From a virus: DNA of 64,000 nucleotides. The position numbers and the translations under genes were made by a program. A model generated the notes under the pieces. It was not told where the DNA came from and did not search any database. It saw only the letters and a program-made list of their open reading frames with translations. Each line of letters starts with the position of its first letter. Positions within the stretch are counted from its first letter, which is position 1. Below are positions 25,395 through 36,900 of this stretch, piece by piece. The stretch covers positions 44,515-108,514 of the IMG/VR virus record IMGVR_UViG_3300005613_004097. The stretch is one strand, 5' to 3'.

Positions 25395-26501
25395 ATGATC
25401 AAGAACATAAAATCACAGACAGAATTATCAGGACTTTACATAATCTATAATGGATCAACCTTACTGGAAAAACCAGGATGGTATGGTATATCACATCTTA
25501 TGGAACACCTTGTGTGTAAATCATTTGATGATCTCAATGATGATTTTGACCGTGATGGAATTTCTTGGAATGCTTATACTGAAACAAACTTGATAAATTT
25601 TCATTTCACAGGGTTGGAAGAGAATTTGAAAAAATATAGAAATAAGATATTCGACAGAATATTCAAATTCGATGTCACTAAAGAACAATTCGAGACAGAA
25701 AGAAATATTGTTCTTTCTGAGTATGAGGATTACTTCAATGATCAAGCTTACGCACATCACATGAATTTGAACAGAAAAATGTTCAATGATTTTGATCCTA
25801 TCGGTCTTAGAAGTGACCTTGAAAAAATGAGATTCATGGATGCCATTGAGTTCTTTGAACTTCAATATATGAGACCATCCATGGTAATAAATGTTTCCAA
25901 AGACTTTGAACTGCGTGATATCCCAGTTGAGTTCAGTGATGTTACAATAGATAGAAATCTTGTCATGGGTGAGAACCAAGTAGAACTTGAGTTGAATAAT
26001 GAATTCAAAGATAAATCATCGATAATATTCACGGCACCGTTGGTCGAATCGGATTTTGCAAAAGTTAATTTCATCACAAAGATGCTTTCAATGGGTCTCC
26101 AATCACCTTTATACAAAGAGATTCGTGAAAAAATGGGTCTTGTTTATTACATAAATTGTTATCAAGGAAGATTCAACAAACAAGGTGTTTTAAGAATTGA
26201 TACACTCACGAACAATAGGAATGTTGATAAGTTGATAAAGGGTGTTGAACAAGTTCTAAAAGATAAAGATAGTGTTCTCAATCAGGCGAGATTCGATGTT
26301 GTAAAGGCAAGTCTGAAAAACAAATACAAGAAACAGGAAATACTAAGGTTTCAGAGTGTTGATAAATTCTTCATACCTGAAGAATTTCAGATCGAGCAAA
26401 TAATTGACACACTCACTCTCGATGATCTTGCTCCGGTTTACGAGAAATATTTTGATTTTTCGAAATATCATATTTCCAATGATAAAAAAGAGTTCAGATG
26501 A
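25395..26501 (+). CDS. M16-family zinc metallopeptidase (pitrilysin-like)
   Basis: 368 residues. The inverted zinc motif HxxEH is present as HLMEH (His34-His38), with a downstream Glu in ERNIVLSEYEDY (about residue 109), and a C-terminal partner-like lobe containing GLVYYINCYQGRF. M16 enzymes degrade peptides or process precursors. In phages they are uncommon. It leads a short rightward operon with ATGA overlaps. Confidence 0.82.
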   Translation: MIKNIKSQTELSGLYIIYNGSTLLEKPGWYGISHLMEHLVCKSFDDLNDDFDRDGISWNAYTETNLINFHFTGLEENLKKYRNKIFDRIFKFDVTKEQFETERNIVLSEYEDYFNDQAYAHHMNLNRKMFNDFDPIGLRSDLEKMRFMDAIEFFELQYMRPSMVINVSKDFELRDIPVEFSDVTIDRNLVMGENQVELELNNEFKDKSSIIFTAPLVESDFAKVNFITKMLSMGLQSPLYKEIREKMGLVYYINCYQGRFNKQGVLRIDTLTNNRNVDKLIKGVEQVLKDKDSVLNQARFDVVKASLKNKYKKQEILRFQSVDKFFIPEEFQIEQIIDTLTLDDLAPVYEKYFDFSKYHISNDKKEFR

Positions 26502-26992
26502 AATATTTTCTCAAAAAACCTATTAAAAAGAAATGTTCGGATGAGATAAGACCTTTACTTGAGGTGATAAATGCTCTTCCGGCAATTGAGATACACTCTT
26601 ATTCTGAAATGGGTAACCATACTATAGTTTTTCTATATGTTGATAATAAACAGGAAAGAGATGACTTTGGTATTCAACAAACACCATTATCACAGGGTCT
26701 TTTCTTTTTGGCCAGGTCAATAGATCGTAGATATTTAAACTATTTTGTAGAGATATCGATAAGTGTAATGGATATTTATGAGGAAAAAGAAAATCTACCA
26801 ACAATCTATGAACTGCACATAATGGGTGATGATCAAGCAGATGTTTCTGGAAAGATCAATGCTATCATAGAGAGTATGGATCAACATCTTCATAATGAGA
26901 ATTTCATCAAATATTATAATATCGATCTTTCGCGGTTCAGTATAATGACCATAAAAGATGACAGGCGAGAAAAAATAAAACAAATACTATGA
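26498..26992 (+). CDS. Hypothetical protein in peptidase operon
   Basis: 164 residues, no recognised family. Its ATG overlaps the M16 stop by 4 nt, and its stop overlaps the next start likewise. Confidence 0.65.
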   Translation: MKYFLKKPIKKKCSDEIRPLLEVINALPAIEIHSYSEMGNHTIVFLYVDNKQERDDFGIQQTPLSQGLFFLARSIDRRYLNYFVEISISVMDIYEEKENLPTIYELHIMGDDQADVSGKINAIIESMDQHLHNENFIKYYNIDLSRFSIMTIKDDRREKIKQIL

Positions 26993-27171
26993 ACACAAAA
27001 GAATTCAGAGAAGAGATGATGCAAAAGTTGAATGATATTGCTATGAAATATCAATTTGAATTTGATACTCCGGAAATGCGAGATCAAATGCAACATGAAA
27101 TTGACATTGTTACCGGTGAGTATAAAAGAAAAGAAAGAACCAGAAAGATCAAACAGATTCTTGACCTTTGA
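26989..27171 (+). CDS. Small helical protein in peptidase operon
   Basis: 60 residues, strongly charged, probably all helix. Coupled to the preceding gene by ATGA. It converges on the HD hydrolase gene with a 23-nt 3' overlap. Confidence 0.6.
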   Translation: MNTKEFREEMMQKLNDIAMKYQFEFDTPEMRDQMQHEIDIVTGEYKRKERTRKIKQILDL

Positions 27172-27706
27172 TATGGTCGATCAACATTAAAAGGTTTTCT
27201 GAATTATTCGGATACCTGTTCATCATTTTTTCTAAAAACTCGAGTCTGGCTGGTCTGTACATCTCACCAAAAGATTCATATTCCTTTGATATACCATTCT
27301 CCCATTCCAATAATTTTTCATAATCACTTTCAACAATCGACATATCCATCTCACAGAACATTTTAGATAATTGATCCTCTGTTTCGTGTGTCTTGGTGTC
27401 CAATATCATCTGTTTGATGTGCTGAATATCCTCTCTTTTGACATCATAGCAAAGTTCTTCAAAGAACCTCACAGATTGTTCTTCATTGTCAGTTCTTTTC
27501 GGATCATATATGATATCGTGAAACAATGCAGTTATCATCAACTTTTCATATTCTTTTTGTGAAAGTTGATCTTTCCTTTCATTTATCATGTCGATAAGTT
27601 CGAGAAGATGATTCTGATTATGATAATATCTGTGTGATTCATTCCACATATCAAGAAGCATCGTGTAATTGCCTTTGATGCTCCATCTGTCTAAAAGTTC
27701 TTGCAT
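27149..27706 (-). CDS. HD-superfamily metal-dependent phosphohydrolase
   Basis: 185 residues. Motifs HRYYHNQNHLLELI, ALFHDIIYDP (the HD pair) and NEEQS match the predicted HD hydrolases of COG4339 type. Possible substrates include nucleotides or cyclic/alarmone signals. A TTAATATATA element lies about 18 nt upstream. Confidence 0.8.
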   Translation of the reverse strand: MQELLDRWSIKGNYTMLLDMWNESHRYYHNQNHLLELIDMINERKDQLSQKEYEKLMITALFHDIIYDPKRTDNEEQSVRFFEELCYDVKREDIQHIKQMILDTKTHETEDQLSKMFCEMDMSIVESDYEKLLEWENGISKEYESFGEMYRPARLEFLEKMMNRYPNNSENLLMLIDHIKGQESV

Positions 27707-27747
27707 TTGAAAAATAATATTTTATCTATATATTAAAAGTGTTTGCT

Positions 27748-29040
27748 TTAAAAGTCCCAAAAATCATCAGGTGATTCAACTTTTTCAACTTTATTTGGTT
27801 TCGGTTCTTTGAATATCATGTGATTTTTTTTACTTTTCGTGTCTATCAATCGTTTTCTCATGTTCAATTGAAAGAGTAAAAGTTCTTCATTTGTGTATTG
27901 GTCAATTTTATCCAACTTGAAATTGGGATGTTCAAGAACACATATTGCAACATATTTCTTTTCACCTTCATATCTTGATATCAACCTATTCACATAATTG
28001 ATCTGTTCACTTAATTTATATCCTCTCAGATTCGGTATTGTCTGTGGAGCTGTTTGTATGATATCATGTAAAAGTTCTATATCCTCTTTCGATGCATTCA
28101 TGTCGAAATAATCCTTTCTATCAATAACATGTCGCAATTTCGTATATAATCCTTTTTCAATATGTCTGAAATTTCTTACATAACTTTCAAATTCCTCACA
28201 TGTTGTGCAATTGAGACCGTTGAATTCATTATAATCCAGGTCAGGATTGAATTCATCACTTGAAGACATACGAAATATCATATTCTCATTTCTTTCCAAT
28301 TCATTTTTGAATATGAAATTCTTCATACTATCATCCTTTTGGATCATAAAATACTTTTTGAGTATGTTTGCATTTTCTCGGAACATATTTGCATATTTCA
28401 TGGTGAAATATCTTCTGTTGACTCCGATAAAGTTTTTGTGATTCACATAGGCGCATAACTTCAATTCATATTCATCAAGTTCAACATTCAACTCTTTGGC
28501 CTTTTTTGCAATTCTTATGGCAGAGTGTGATGGTGACATGAAATTGACGACATATAATTTACCGGTCTTCAAAAAGTTTATGAAATCATCTGTGTAATAG
28601 AATTTTTCACTTTCAAGACAATATGCGACTTGTGTACAATTTATGTCAAATGAATCCAATACCGTCTGAACATCATTGTCAGTTCCACCAATATCTATTT
28701 TATTTATGATACCATCCTGTTGTGTTGATATGATATAATAGAATTTATCTACATCGGATCTGAATGTGAGCCCAGAATATGTCTCAATATATTTGACATC
28801 TTTTACCTCATAGAAGTTCTTTTTCGGAAGTTGATATTTTCTCAGTTTATGATATTCCTCTTTGCTTGTTTTTTCTTTGAATTCAAAGATATCTACATCA
28901 TTGATGACGGCCTTGTTGCCAGATACGATCTCCCACATGATGTTTGCCAATGATCCACCGGCAAGTATTCCAGTTTTAGGTAGAGTGGTTATTTGTTTTA
29001 TTCGTTCAAGTGCTTCTTGTGATATTTTTTCAATGTTCAT
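27748..29040 (-). CDS. Nucleotidyltransferase-fold protein
   Basis: 430 residues. Near residues 24-52, GILAGGSLANIMWEIV followed by INDVDIFEF gives the GGS and DxD pattern of the pol-beta/nucleotidyltransferase superfamily. A long helical C-terminal part follows. Similar phage proteins are annotated as nucleotidyltransferases with unknown substrates; tRNA or protein could be the target. Confidence 0.6.
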   Translation of the reverse strand: MNIEKISQEALERIKQITTLPKTGILAGGSLANIMWEIVSGNKAVINDVDIFEFKEKTSKEEYHKLRKYQLPKKNFYEVKDVKYIETYSGLTFRSDVDKFYYIISTQQDGIINKIDIGGTDNDVQTVLDSFDINCTQVAYCLESEKFYYTDDFINFLKTGKLYVVNFMSPSHSAIRIAKKAKELNVELDEYELKLCAYVNHKNFIGVNRRYFTMKYANMFRENANILKKYFMIQKDDSMKNFIFKNELERNENMIFRMSSSDEFNPDLDYNEFNGLNCTTCEEFESYVRNFRHIEKGLYTKLRHVIDRKDYFDMNASKEDIELLHDIIQTAPQTIPNLRGYKLSEQINYVNRLISRYEGEKKYVAICVLEHPNFKLDKIDQYTNEELLLFQLNMRKRLIDTKSKKNHMIFKEPKPNKVEKVESPDDFWDF

Positions 29041-29091
29041 TTAATTATTATTAAAAGGTTCATTGATTATATCCTCTTATTTTTGATTTGT

Positions 29092-29178
29092 TTACTTCAA
29101 TTTCTGTTTACAAATTTCGTAATAGCTATCATCGTTCTGATAATTTTTATTTTGAAACTTTCGTATCAATTTCGACAT
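29092..29178 (-). CDS. Possible 28-residue ORF
   Basis: Reads MSKLIRKFQNKNYQNDDSYY onward; overlaps the end of the upstream gene by 32 nt. Composition is coding-like but support is weak. Confidence 0.35.
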   Translation of the reverse strand: MSKLIRKFQNKNYQNDDSYYEICKQKLK

Positions 29179-29332
29179 ATGTTTCCAAATACTTTTTACC
29201 GCCGAATTTTGTGTGAAAATATACTCTATTTTTGCCTCCGAATATATCTTTTATGAATTTGATATTCTTTGCGTCTTTAGGTAATTTCACACAGAATTCG
29301 TTGCCATCTTGATCCTCTAATATATGTTTCAT
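29147..29332 (-). CDS. Small hypothetical protein
   Basis: 61 residues from ATG 29332 (MKHILEDQDG), 4 nt after the RNA ligase stop; an earlier GTG would overlap the ligase. Basic, no motif. Confidence 0.5.
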   Translation of the reverse strand: MKHILEDQDGNEFCVKLPKDAKNIKFIKDIFGGKNRVYFHTKFGGKKYLETYVEIDTKVSK

Positions 29333-29336
29333 TTGA

Positions 29337-30425
29337 TCAATTGATTTCTTCACCCGTCTCTTTGTATTTAGGGTTGATGATCTTCAATCTCAATTTAGTA
29401 CCATCTTTCGCATTCCTGTCAATGTATGGTCTGAGAACAACACCTTCTCTGATGTGTCTTTGTTTACCGGATACTTGTTCCATTCCTTTACAAAGATTCA
29501 CAATGTCTTTTGGAAGACTTAGCACTTTCTTTGTTTTGTGGACACCAATGGTTGGATCAGAGAATATGACAACTTCACTTTCGTCAAGATCGATGTTACC
29601 ATCAAAGATGATAGGAACCCAAAGTTCTTTGAAATCATCTGAAACCTTATCGTAGGGGATTGAAACACCATCATGTCTGATGTCGAACAACCTTACAGTT
29701 GGCTTTGTCTGTCCGTAATCATATCCTTTCTGAACAGGAATTACCTCACCGAATACTTGAACTACACCACTGGTGAAACTATTTCTGATCTTTTCAACGA
29801 GATTGTCATTCTTTGAGGCGATCCAGTAAGTATTATCATCAGATTCTTCCAAGATGAGACCTTTCTTCAACATGCCTTTTGATGAGATGATGGTTTCATC
29901 CTTTTCAATATCATGTCCAAGGATAAACTGAGATCCATGCACCTTCTCGGTGAGTACAACTCTCTCGCCTTGAACAAGTTCATTTGCATATACACCAACA
30001 TGTTCACAATCATGTGATCCGATGTGATCCATCTGAAAGCTCTTCACTTTACCGGCAAGTTGTGTAGGGATTGGTGGTTCGTAGTGTGTGATGCCAAGTT
30101 TTTCAGAAATATCCTCGCCCAACTCATATTGGTCCATATCTTCAACCAAGAATGGTGGAATGATAACACCACTTGAGATTTCACCTCTCAATCTCACTGC
30201 CTTGACACGATCCTTGTTAGGTCCTACGAGATATTTTTCAAACTCGGTTTTGATGAGTCCGCTCAGAACTGATTTTTCAGGAGCGAATATTACCTCATCA
30301 CCATCATTGTACAATCCTTTCTGAACTACAACTTGGTATGATCCAACTTTGCCGATGACAAGTGCATTGGCATCTGGGTGTGTGAATAATTCGATTTTTT
30401 CTTTACTTACTTTCCACTGTGACAT
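29337..30425 (-). CDS. RNA ligase (DRB0094/Rnl5-like)
   Basis: 362 residues. An N-terminal OB-like domain is followed by a nucleotidyltransferase domain with motif I KVHG (Lys161), motif III-like VFGEVIPVQKGYDYG, and motif IV EGVVLRPY with KLRLKIINPKY as motif V. This layout, OB domain first, matches the Deinococcus DraRnl family (TIGR02306). It joins RNA 3'-OH and 5'-phosphate ends and could repair tRNAs cut by host defence nucleases, together with the kinase-like gene at 51786. TATATTTG lies about 20 nt upstream of the start. Confidence 0.85.
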   Translation of the reverse strand: MSQWKVSKEKIELFTHPDANALVIGKVGSYQVVVQKGLYNDGDEVIFAPEKSVLSGLIKTEFEKYLVGPNKDRVKAVRLRGEISSGVIIPPFLVEDMDQYELGEDISEKLGITHYEPPIPTQLAGKVKSFQMDHIGSHDCEHVGVYANELVQGERVVLTEKVHGSQFILGHDIEKDETIISSKGMLKKGLILEESDDNTYWIASKNDNLVEKIRNSFTSGVVQVFGEVIPVQKGYDYGQTKPTVRLFDIRHDGVSIPYDKVSDDFKELWVPIIFDGNIDLDESEVVIFSDPTIGVHKTKKVLSLPKDIVNLCKGMEQVSGKQRHIREGVVLRPYIDRNAKDGTKLRLKIINPKYKETGEEIN

Positions 30426-30461
30426 AATTTATCTTTTTTTAATTTGATACAAATATATGGA

Positions 30462-30929
30462 TTATTTTATCAGTTCCAATAATTTGATCTTTCTTTCTAT
30501 TATTTTCCTGTCGTATTTGGATCTTGATAACCAATCCCCTAAGACAATTGATACACCATTTGAACTTCCTAAAATCTCCACAAACTTATCAAAATTATCA
30601 TAACATTCATCTATCACCTTTTTTTCCTGTGACTCTTCAATTCCATACATTCTCAGTTCGTAATTGACTTCTTTGAATATATCATAGAAAATATCTATTA
30701 TACCAATTATATTTTTGTGTTCAAAAATGTCGTTACTATCGGGTTCAGGATAATCTCTGAGAGAGGTTTTCAACATTTCCCATTGACTTTTTTCGATGTA
30801 TTTGTTGAGATATCGAATTGATTTCTCATTCACATAATCTTCAATATTAACCCAATCAGTGTCATATTTCTTCTTTTTATTAAAGAATATGACTGTGTAA
30901 AAAAATAAAATCCCTATGAATTTGTCCAT
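30462..30929 (-). CDS. Hypothetical protein with N-terminal hydrophobic segment
   Basis: 155 residues. Residues 1-18 form a hydrophobic segment that may be a membrane anchor; the rest is charged and helical. TATATTTG lies exactly 4 nt before the ATG. Confidence 0.6.
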   Translation of the reverse strand: MDKFIGILFFYTVIFFNKKKKYDTDWVNIEDYVNEKSIRYLNKYIEKSQWEMLKTSLRDYPEPDSNDIFEHKNIIGIIDIFYDIFKEVNYELRMYGIEESQEKKVIDECYDNFDKFVEILGSSNGVSIVLGDWLSRSKYDRKIIERKIKLLELIK

Positions 30930-30933
30930 TTCA

Positions 30934-30941
30934 CAAATATA
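30934..30941 (-). promoter_or_regulatory. TATATTTG promoter box, 4 nt from start
   Basis: Bacteroidota -7 element adjacent to the start codon at 30929. Confidence 0.65.
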
Positions 30942-30969
30942 ATAAAAAATGCAAGATATAAATCGGACT

Positions 30970-30979
30970 TTTATATATA
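30970..30979 (+). promoter_or_regulatory. Phage-type promoter TTTATATATA
   Basis: It lies 4 nt before GTG 30984 and 7 nt before ATG 30987. Confidence 0.55.
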
Positions 30980-30983
30980 CCCT

Positions 30984-33900
30984 GTGATGAAATTACCTAA
31001 CAGGCTAGCCATAAATACAATATACAAGGGTTTGAATGGTCTCAACGATGATCAGTTCAATATTCTTAACGATTCAATATCAGCTTCACCGCAGAATGTG
31101 GTGAAACTTGATACTAAAAAGATACTTAAAGAATCAACAGATAGAACATTCTCAGTTCGTCTTATGAAATGGGTCGAGCCATATAACATAGGAGGTATTG
31201 AATATTCTCTTTTCTACACTGAGGTAGATCACAATTTGAAAGTTGGTGACCGTGTTTTCATCATCGGTGGGTATTATGATTCAGATGACATACTTGAAAA
31301 TTCAACTGATCCTTACTTTGCAGGTGTTGATGGATACCGTGTTCTTTATGTTGATAGAACGAAAATAGTTCTTGATATCGAATATGTTGGAATTGATCCT
31401 ACAAATGAAGAACCAATTGATAATTTCATTAAAGTTTATGTTGCATCAACTCAATATGAATTTGATTACTTTCTACAGGCTCTTTCGATGAGAGATGATA
31501 ACGGTAATATTGAAAGTAAATTTTTACAAGGATATAACAACTTTTTATATCTAAATGGTCAATTCACGATAAATAATCCTGGTGACTATAATGGCCTTTT
31601 AAGTTTTCTTTTAGAGGATTTATCAACACCAAACACTGCTGGTAATGGATTCTTTATAAGAAATAATTCAGAACTTGAAGAGATAACCAGTGATGTTCTT
31701 AGTAACACTAACATAACAGCATATTTGAACACAGGATATAATGATCCACTATCAGGGTTTTTCAATATACTTAAGATCAGAGTCATGAATGGAAGATTTT
31801 TTGCTGGATCAACAGAGTGGAAAAGAGATTTCATCTACTACTACAATGCAACACATCAAAAGTGGATGGTTGATCGTTCATATACACCTACCATACTTAC
31901 AAAATCGAATTTCCGTGGTGGTCTTTTCCACTCAGGTGAATTCAATCAAGGTCTTTATGGTCATTATGATGAGCGTCTTGATTATGATGGTACAGATATA
32001 AAATGGACGCTCGGAACAACTTTGAATGTGAATTGGAAAGCAGGAACACTTGGTTCTGATCATTACTTCAAAGATTCAAATTTCACTGTGTTCGATAGAA
32101 CAGGACTTCCACAGATAAGGGCAAATGCAGAGAATAACGGAGGTGCAGGTTACAATTATGTATTCGATACTGATTTCGAAGGTGGTGATGTGATAAATGG
32201 AAATATCTTTAATCTTTCAACATTCTATGGTACAATGTCATCTGAATCTGCTTTGGATAATTACTACACAGGAACACAGACAACTTATTCTGTTACACTT
32301 TCTGGTGGTGTTTATTACAATTCTGATATTTTATTTGCAGACATCTCAAATGTTACTTTGATAAGTTCATATGTCGTTAACTCTATAATAAGAAACTCAA
32401 AGGCTGTTAACTCAGAGATTGTTGCAACTGCATTTTTGAACTCACTTTATCTTGGTGACAATGTGATAAAGATACAAGCATATGAAGAATCAAACATTCT
32501 TTGGTATGATGTTGATACACCACTCACTCCTGGTGTGAATTATAAAATGTATAAGTTCTATGTGACTGAATCTTCATTCTTGAGACTCAGAGAACTTCAA
32601 TATTTTTACTTCAAGGATATTATTGTGAATCTTCCGAATACAGATCTTTTGAATTTCTTTGATGATAAGTTTCAAATAGGACATTGGACTCAGACATTTG
32701 ATACAATAGGTCAAAAGCAAGGAAGACAGGTTCTTGTTCAATTGTCAACAAAAGAAGAGAATAGGAACTCACCAGGTCAGATCACAACTGAAACCGATCT
32801 ACAACCGAATTTCGATAATACTTTACCATCTATTGATGTTTTCATTGCAGGCGGTGAAGATTTCAATTTTGCTTCAGCTTCAACATATCCAAGACCGTTC
32901 ATTGCTGAAACTGTTGATATCACAAATGCCTACATATTGGAGGGAGATTTTGTATCAGGTCTGTTCAAGGATTCTATTTGGGTGAGTGGAAATTACATCA
33001 ACTATAATAAAGATTATCATTTTGAACAGGACAGTGGTCTTTATCAAGGACAATCATCATTTGGTCCACATGAGATCGACACAACATCAAATCTTTTAAA
33101 GATAAAAACCCCACTTGCGTTCAGACCGAACATAATAGGAACACAATCTTACGAATCGAATATTGTCTATATAAACTCGGTATATTATGATTCAACATTG
33201 AATACATCCGATCCTGGTCAGAATTTGGTAAGAATGCCAGATACATTTAGAATATTGAGCGCCAATGATATTTCACCAACTCAAAGAGATTTTGTTTTAC
33301 AGGATGTATCAACTCAATCAACATTGAGTGGATTCAACTCTGTAACAAATGGTGGTAATTATTTCACTTCAAGACAGGCAAGAAACAGATATAATTATAT
33401 ACATCCGGTCAAGTTTGAGAACTCGCAGATCAGGTCAGGACTTTTCAGAGGTGCTTATTTTGAGAATTGTACATTCACCAACTTTGATTTTGATGTGCTG
33501 GATAAGGACCTTGAAAAGGTGATAGAGAAAAGGAATTTCCTTGTCAGTGATGTCATTTTGGATGATAACTCGAATTCGATAAATTCCGGTATTTTCCAAT
33601 ATTCACATTTCCTTGCTGGGTCTGACCAGTGGAATTCAGCTATTTTCCATAAAGGCATATGGTCAGAATCAACTTTCACATATTCGTTCTCACCAAGCTT
33701 CTCAACAATTTTCACAAGAGAGCCAAGTAAATTCAAAAATGGTGTTTTCAGAGAAAGTGAATGGCAGGACGGTATATTTGAAAATGGCATATTCTATAAG
33801 AACAGATCAAATCAAGCAGGTACTTCACAGGTACTCAGTGGAACAACACCTGTCTATTACGCTGATACACTTGATACTAAATGGTCATGGCAACAAGGAA

Positions 33901-36900
33901 CATTTGAAAATGGTGATTTCGAAAAGTCAAACTTTGAAACTGGAACATTTGAAGATGGTAACTTTTTCAATTCTGATTTCCTCACAGGAGAAGCAACTGG
34001 CGGAAACTTCGGTAAAAAGAACATACCATTTGATCGTTCAAGAGTATGGACAGGAACATTCTCAAATGTGAATGTGATAAATGCTGAGTTCAGAACCGAG
34101 TATCCTGAGGGAACTTACCAAACATCATCGATCGTTTGGAATTCAGGTATATTCAACTCAGGTATATTCGGAGTTCAAATGAATGGATTATCACCTCAAT
34201 ATGTTCCTGCAACATTCCAATTGAGCAATACATGGTATGATGGAACATTCAATGGTGGTGATTTCACAGATGTTGCAGAATGGAAATCGGGGATATTCAA
34301 TGGTGGTAGATTCCGTTCATTCTATTGGTATGAAGGGCAGACACCTTATGAACTAAGTTTGGCAACAGGTGGTTCATTCAGTTGGCAATCGGGTAAATTC
34401 AATAATGGTGAGTTCGGAAGAGCTGATAGAGCAACAAACTCAACATGGTTCTCAGGTGAGTTCAATGGTGGTAAGTTCAATGGAAGATATTGGAGAGATG
34501 GTGTGTTCACACGAGGCAACTTTGAAGGACATGCAGCAAGTTTCTCAACTGATATAGACAATTACAATGATTTCATTGCAAGTTACACGACAGAATATTA
34601 TGGATATTGGCAGACAGGTTGGGTATCAGAGGTCAAGGATAAATTCTTGAAGGATCAAAAGATATGGACAGAAGTTGTAAGAGAATCCACAAAGAAAAGA
34701 AAAAGAAAAACGGTCGAGTTCAAAGACATGTTATGGTATTCTGGAACTTTCTCACATACTGATGGTGATATGATAAATTCTGTATGGCTTGATGGATCAC
34801 ATCAGAAAGGATTGTTCTATGAATCTGTGTTCAATCCATATATAAATCTTGCACTTCCTATTTTTATTGATAGTCAGCCATCTCAAAATTGGGTCATTAC
34901 AGGATCAGTTTCATCTGGACAGAATGGAAGTATTCTTGTTCAGAATATTTCCACACTTGATTTGATTGATGTTCTGCAACCAGGTGTTGAATATACATTC
35001 AATATTTATGTGAATGAGAACACAACAGGATCTGATGTTTTATTGAGTGATGGAACAATATTTGCTCCTGATCTACATCAAGGTTTTTATCAGGGTAATT
35101 TTATATCACAATTTGCAGATTTTGGATTCTCAACAGGACCTGGAACATTCAGTTTTTCTGATCTTGTACTTTATCCTGGAACGGTATCAGGATTCAGAAC
35201 AACAGATTCGTGTATTTGGGAAAATGGAAAAGCTTTTTCATCTGACTTTTATTTCTCTAAATGGAAGCAAGGTAAATTCTCTTCATATGCAAACTCACCA
35301 CAGGGAAATGCATGGGGTCTGATATTTCAGGATGGTATATCTGATTATATGAATGCGTATAATGTGTTCTGGGGTAAAGGTATTTGGAAAAACGGTAACT
35401 GGAATGGGTCACCTTTCAATAAGCGACTTTCACCAATATGTGAGGATGTATTGATAAATGGTGATTTCGAGACAGATGATTCTGGAACTGGAAATGGTGG
35501 TTCAAATTGGCAAGTTACCAATGATCCTGATGTACAAACATTCATACAAAATGGCATCTTAGAGACAACTTTCGGTGCAGCAGGTACATCAACAATTGTT
35601 CAGGATTCTGTGCTTAATTCAGGTACAACATATAATGTCTCTATCACGGTACAAAGCAATTCAAATGTCTCAGTAAATGCAGGTGAAACCGGTAACTGGG
35701 CAATTCAATCATCGGTTGGTCAAACAGGATTCATAACAGGAACATTCACTGCTGGTGGGTCAGATTTTGAGATTTTGTTAGAAACAACTATTACACCAGT
35801 GAGTTGGTTTGATGGTACGATCACAGGACCCAATGGGACTATTCCGGTACCACCTTCTTCTGCTCTATTTAATGGGTATTATGATATAAGTCCATATGAT
35901 CCAGATCCTTCTACAGGCACTTCTTATGGGCAATATGGTTGTCTCACATATAATCCACCACCTGGTCTTGTGATACTCGATCCACAAGATTTTATTTGGT
36001 CAATCGATAATATGACAATTCCTCCGTCAATCGTAAATAACTTTGATGCAAACTCATCACAATATTGTGGTGTTTACCAAAATGTCAACCAAAACTTCTT
36101 ACAAGTTGGATCATACAGAGTGCAATACAACGGTGATGTTTCAGGATCACAGGCAAATATTGTTATTCTTGATGTACAGGTTACTATTTGTAACACAAAT
36201 GATCAACTAGTTTACCCAGGATTCTCATCTGATATTATAAACAATATTGCATCTTACGCAACTCAATCAGAATATCAAGATTGGGAATCAATTCATATGA
36301 ATCACACATTCACACTGAATGTGCCATTAGAGATACTTGATGATCCTGAGCTGGATAATGGATTCGGTTCAGGTGGGTCGGTTACTGCTAGTTTACCACT
36401 GAATTGGATCCCTTCCCCAAACTCAACTCCATATCCTACTTATAATAATTTTCAAAATACTTGGAACGTACTTTCTACTATACCCACAAGTTCGATTTTT
36501 ACAAATTCAACAGACTTTGTGACAATTTTGAATGCCGTTGATGGTCAGTTCATATTCAATGATATTGGACTCTATGAAATAGAGATAGATTACTTTGTTG
36601 TTGTTGGACAAACTATTAATTCTGGTCCTGTGGATGTAAACATACAGATAATAGCAGGTGACACACAAAATAATGGGATTGATCAAACAATTACCGAGAC
36701 AGTCAATCTAAATCAAGAACTAGTTGGATCATTAGTTCCTATAAATAGTTATTATGGTGTGAGTCCACAGAAAACTGCGACCTTCACATACAATTCACTT
36801 CAACCGTTCACTGACGATAGAGCAAAGCTCAGAATCAGAAAACAAACTACAGACCCAAATACATTTTTGTTCATCACAAATATAAGTGTAAAGTCATCTT

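Noticed and set aside
35345-36020. Antisense frames within the giant fibre gene
   Set aside because: They lie opposite a continuous repeat-rich coding sequence and have no promoter, start context or recognisable domain.
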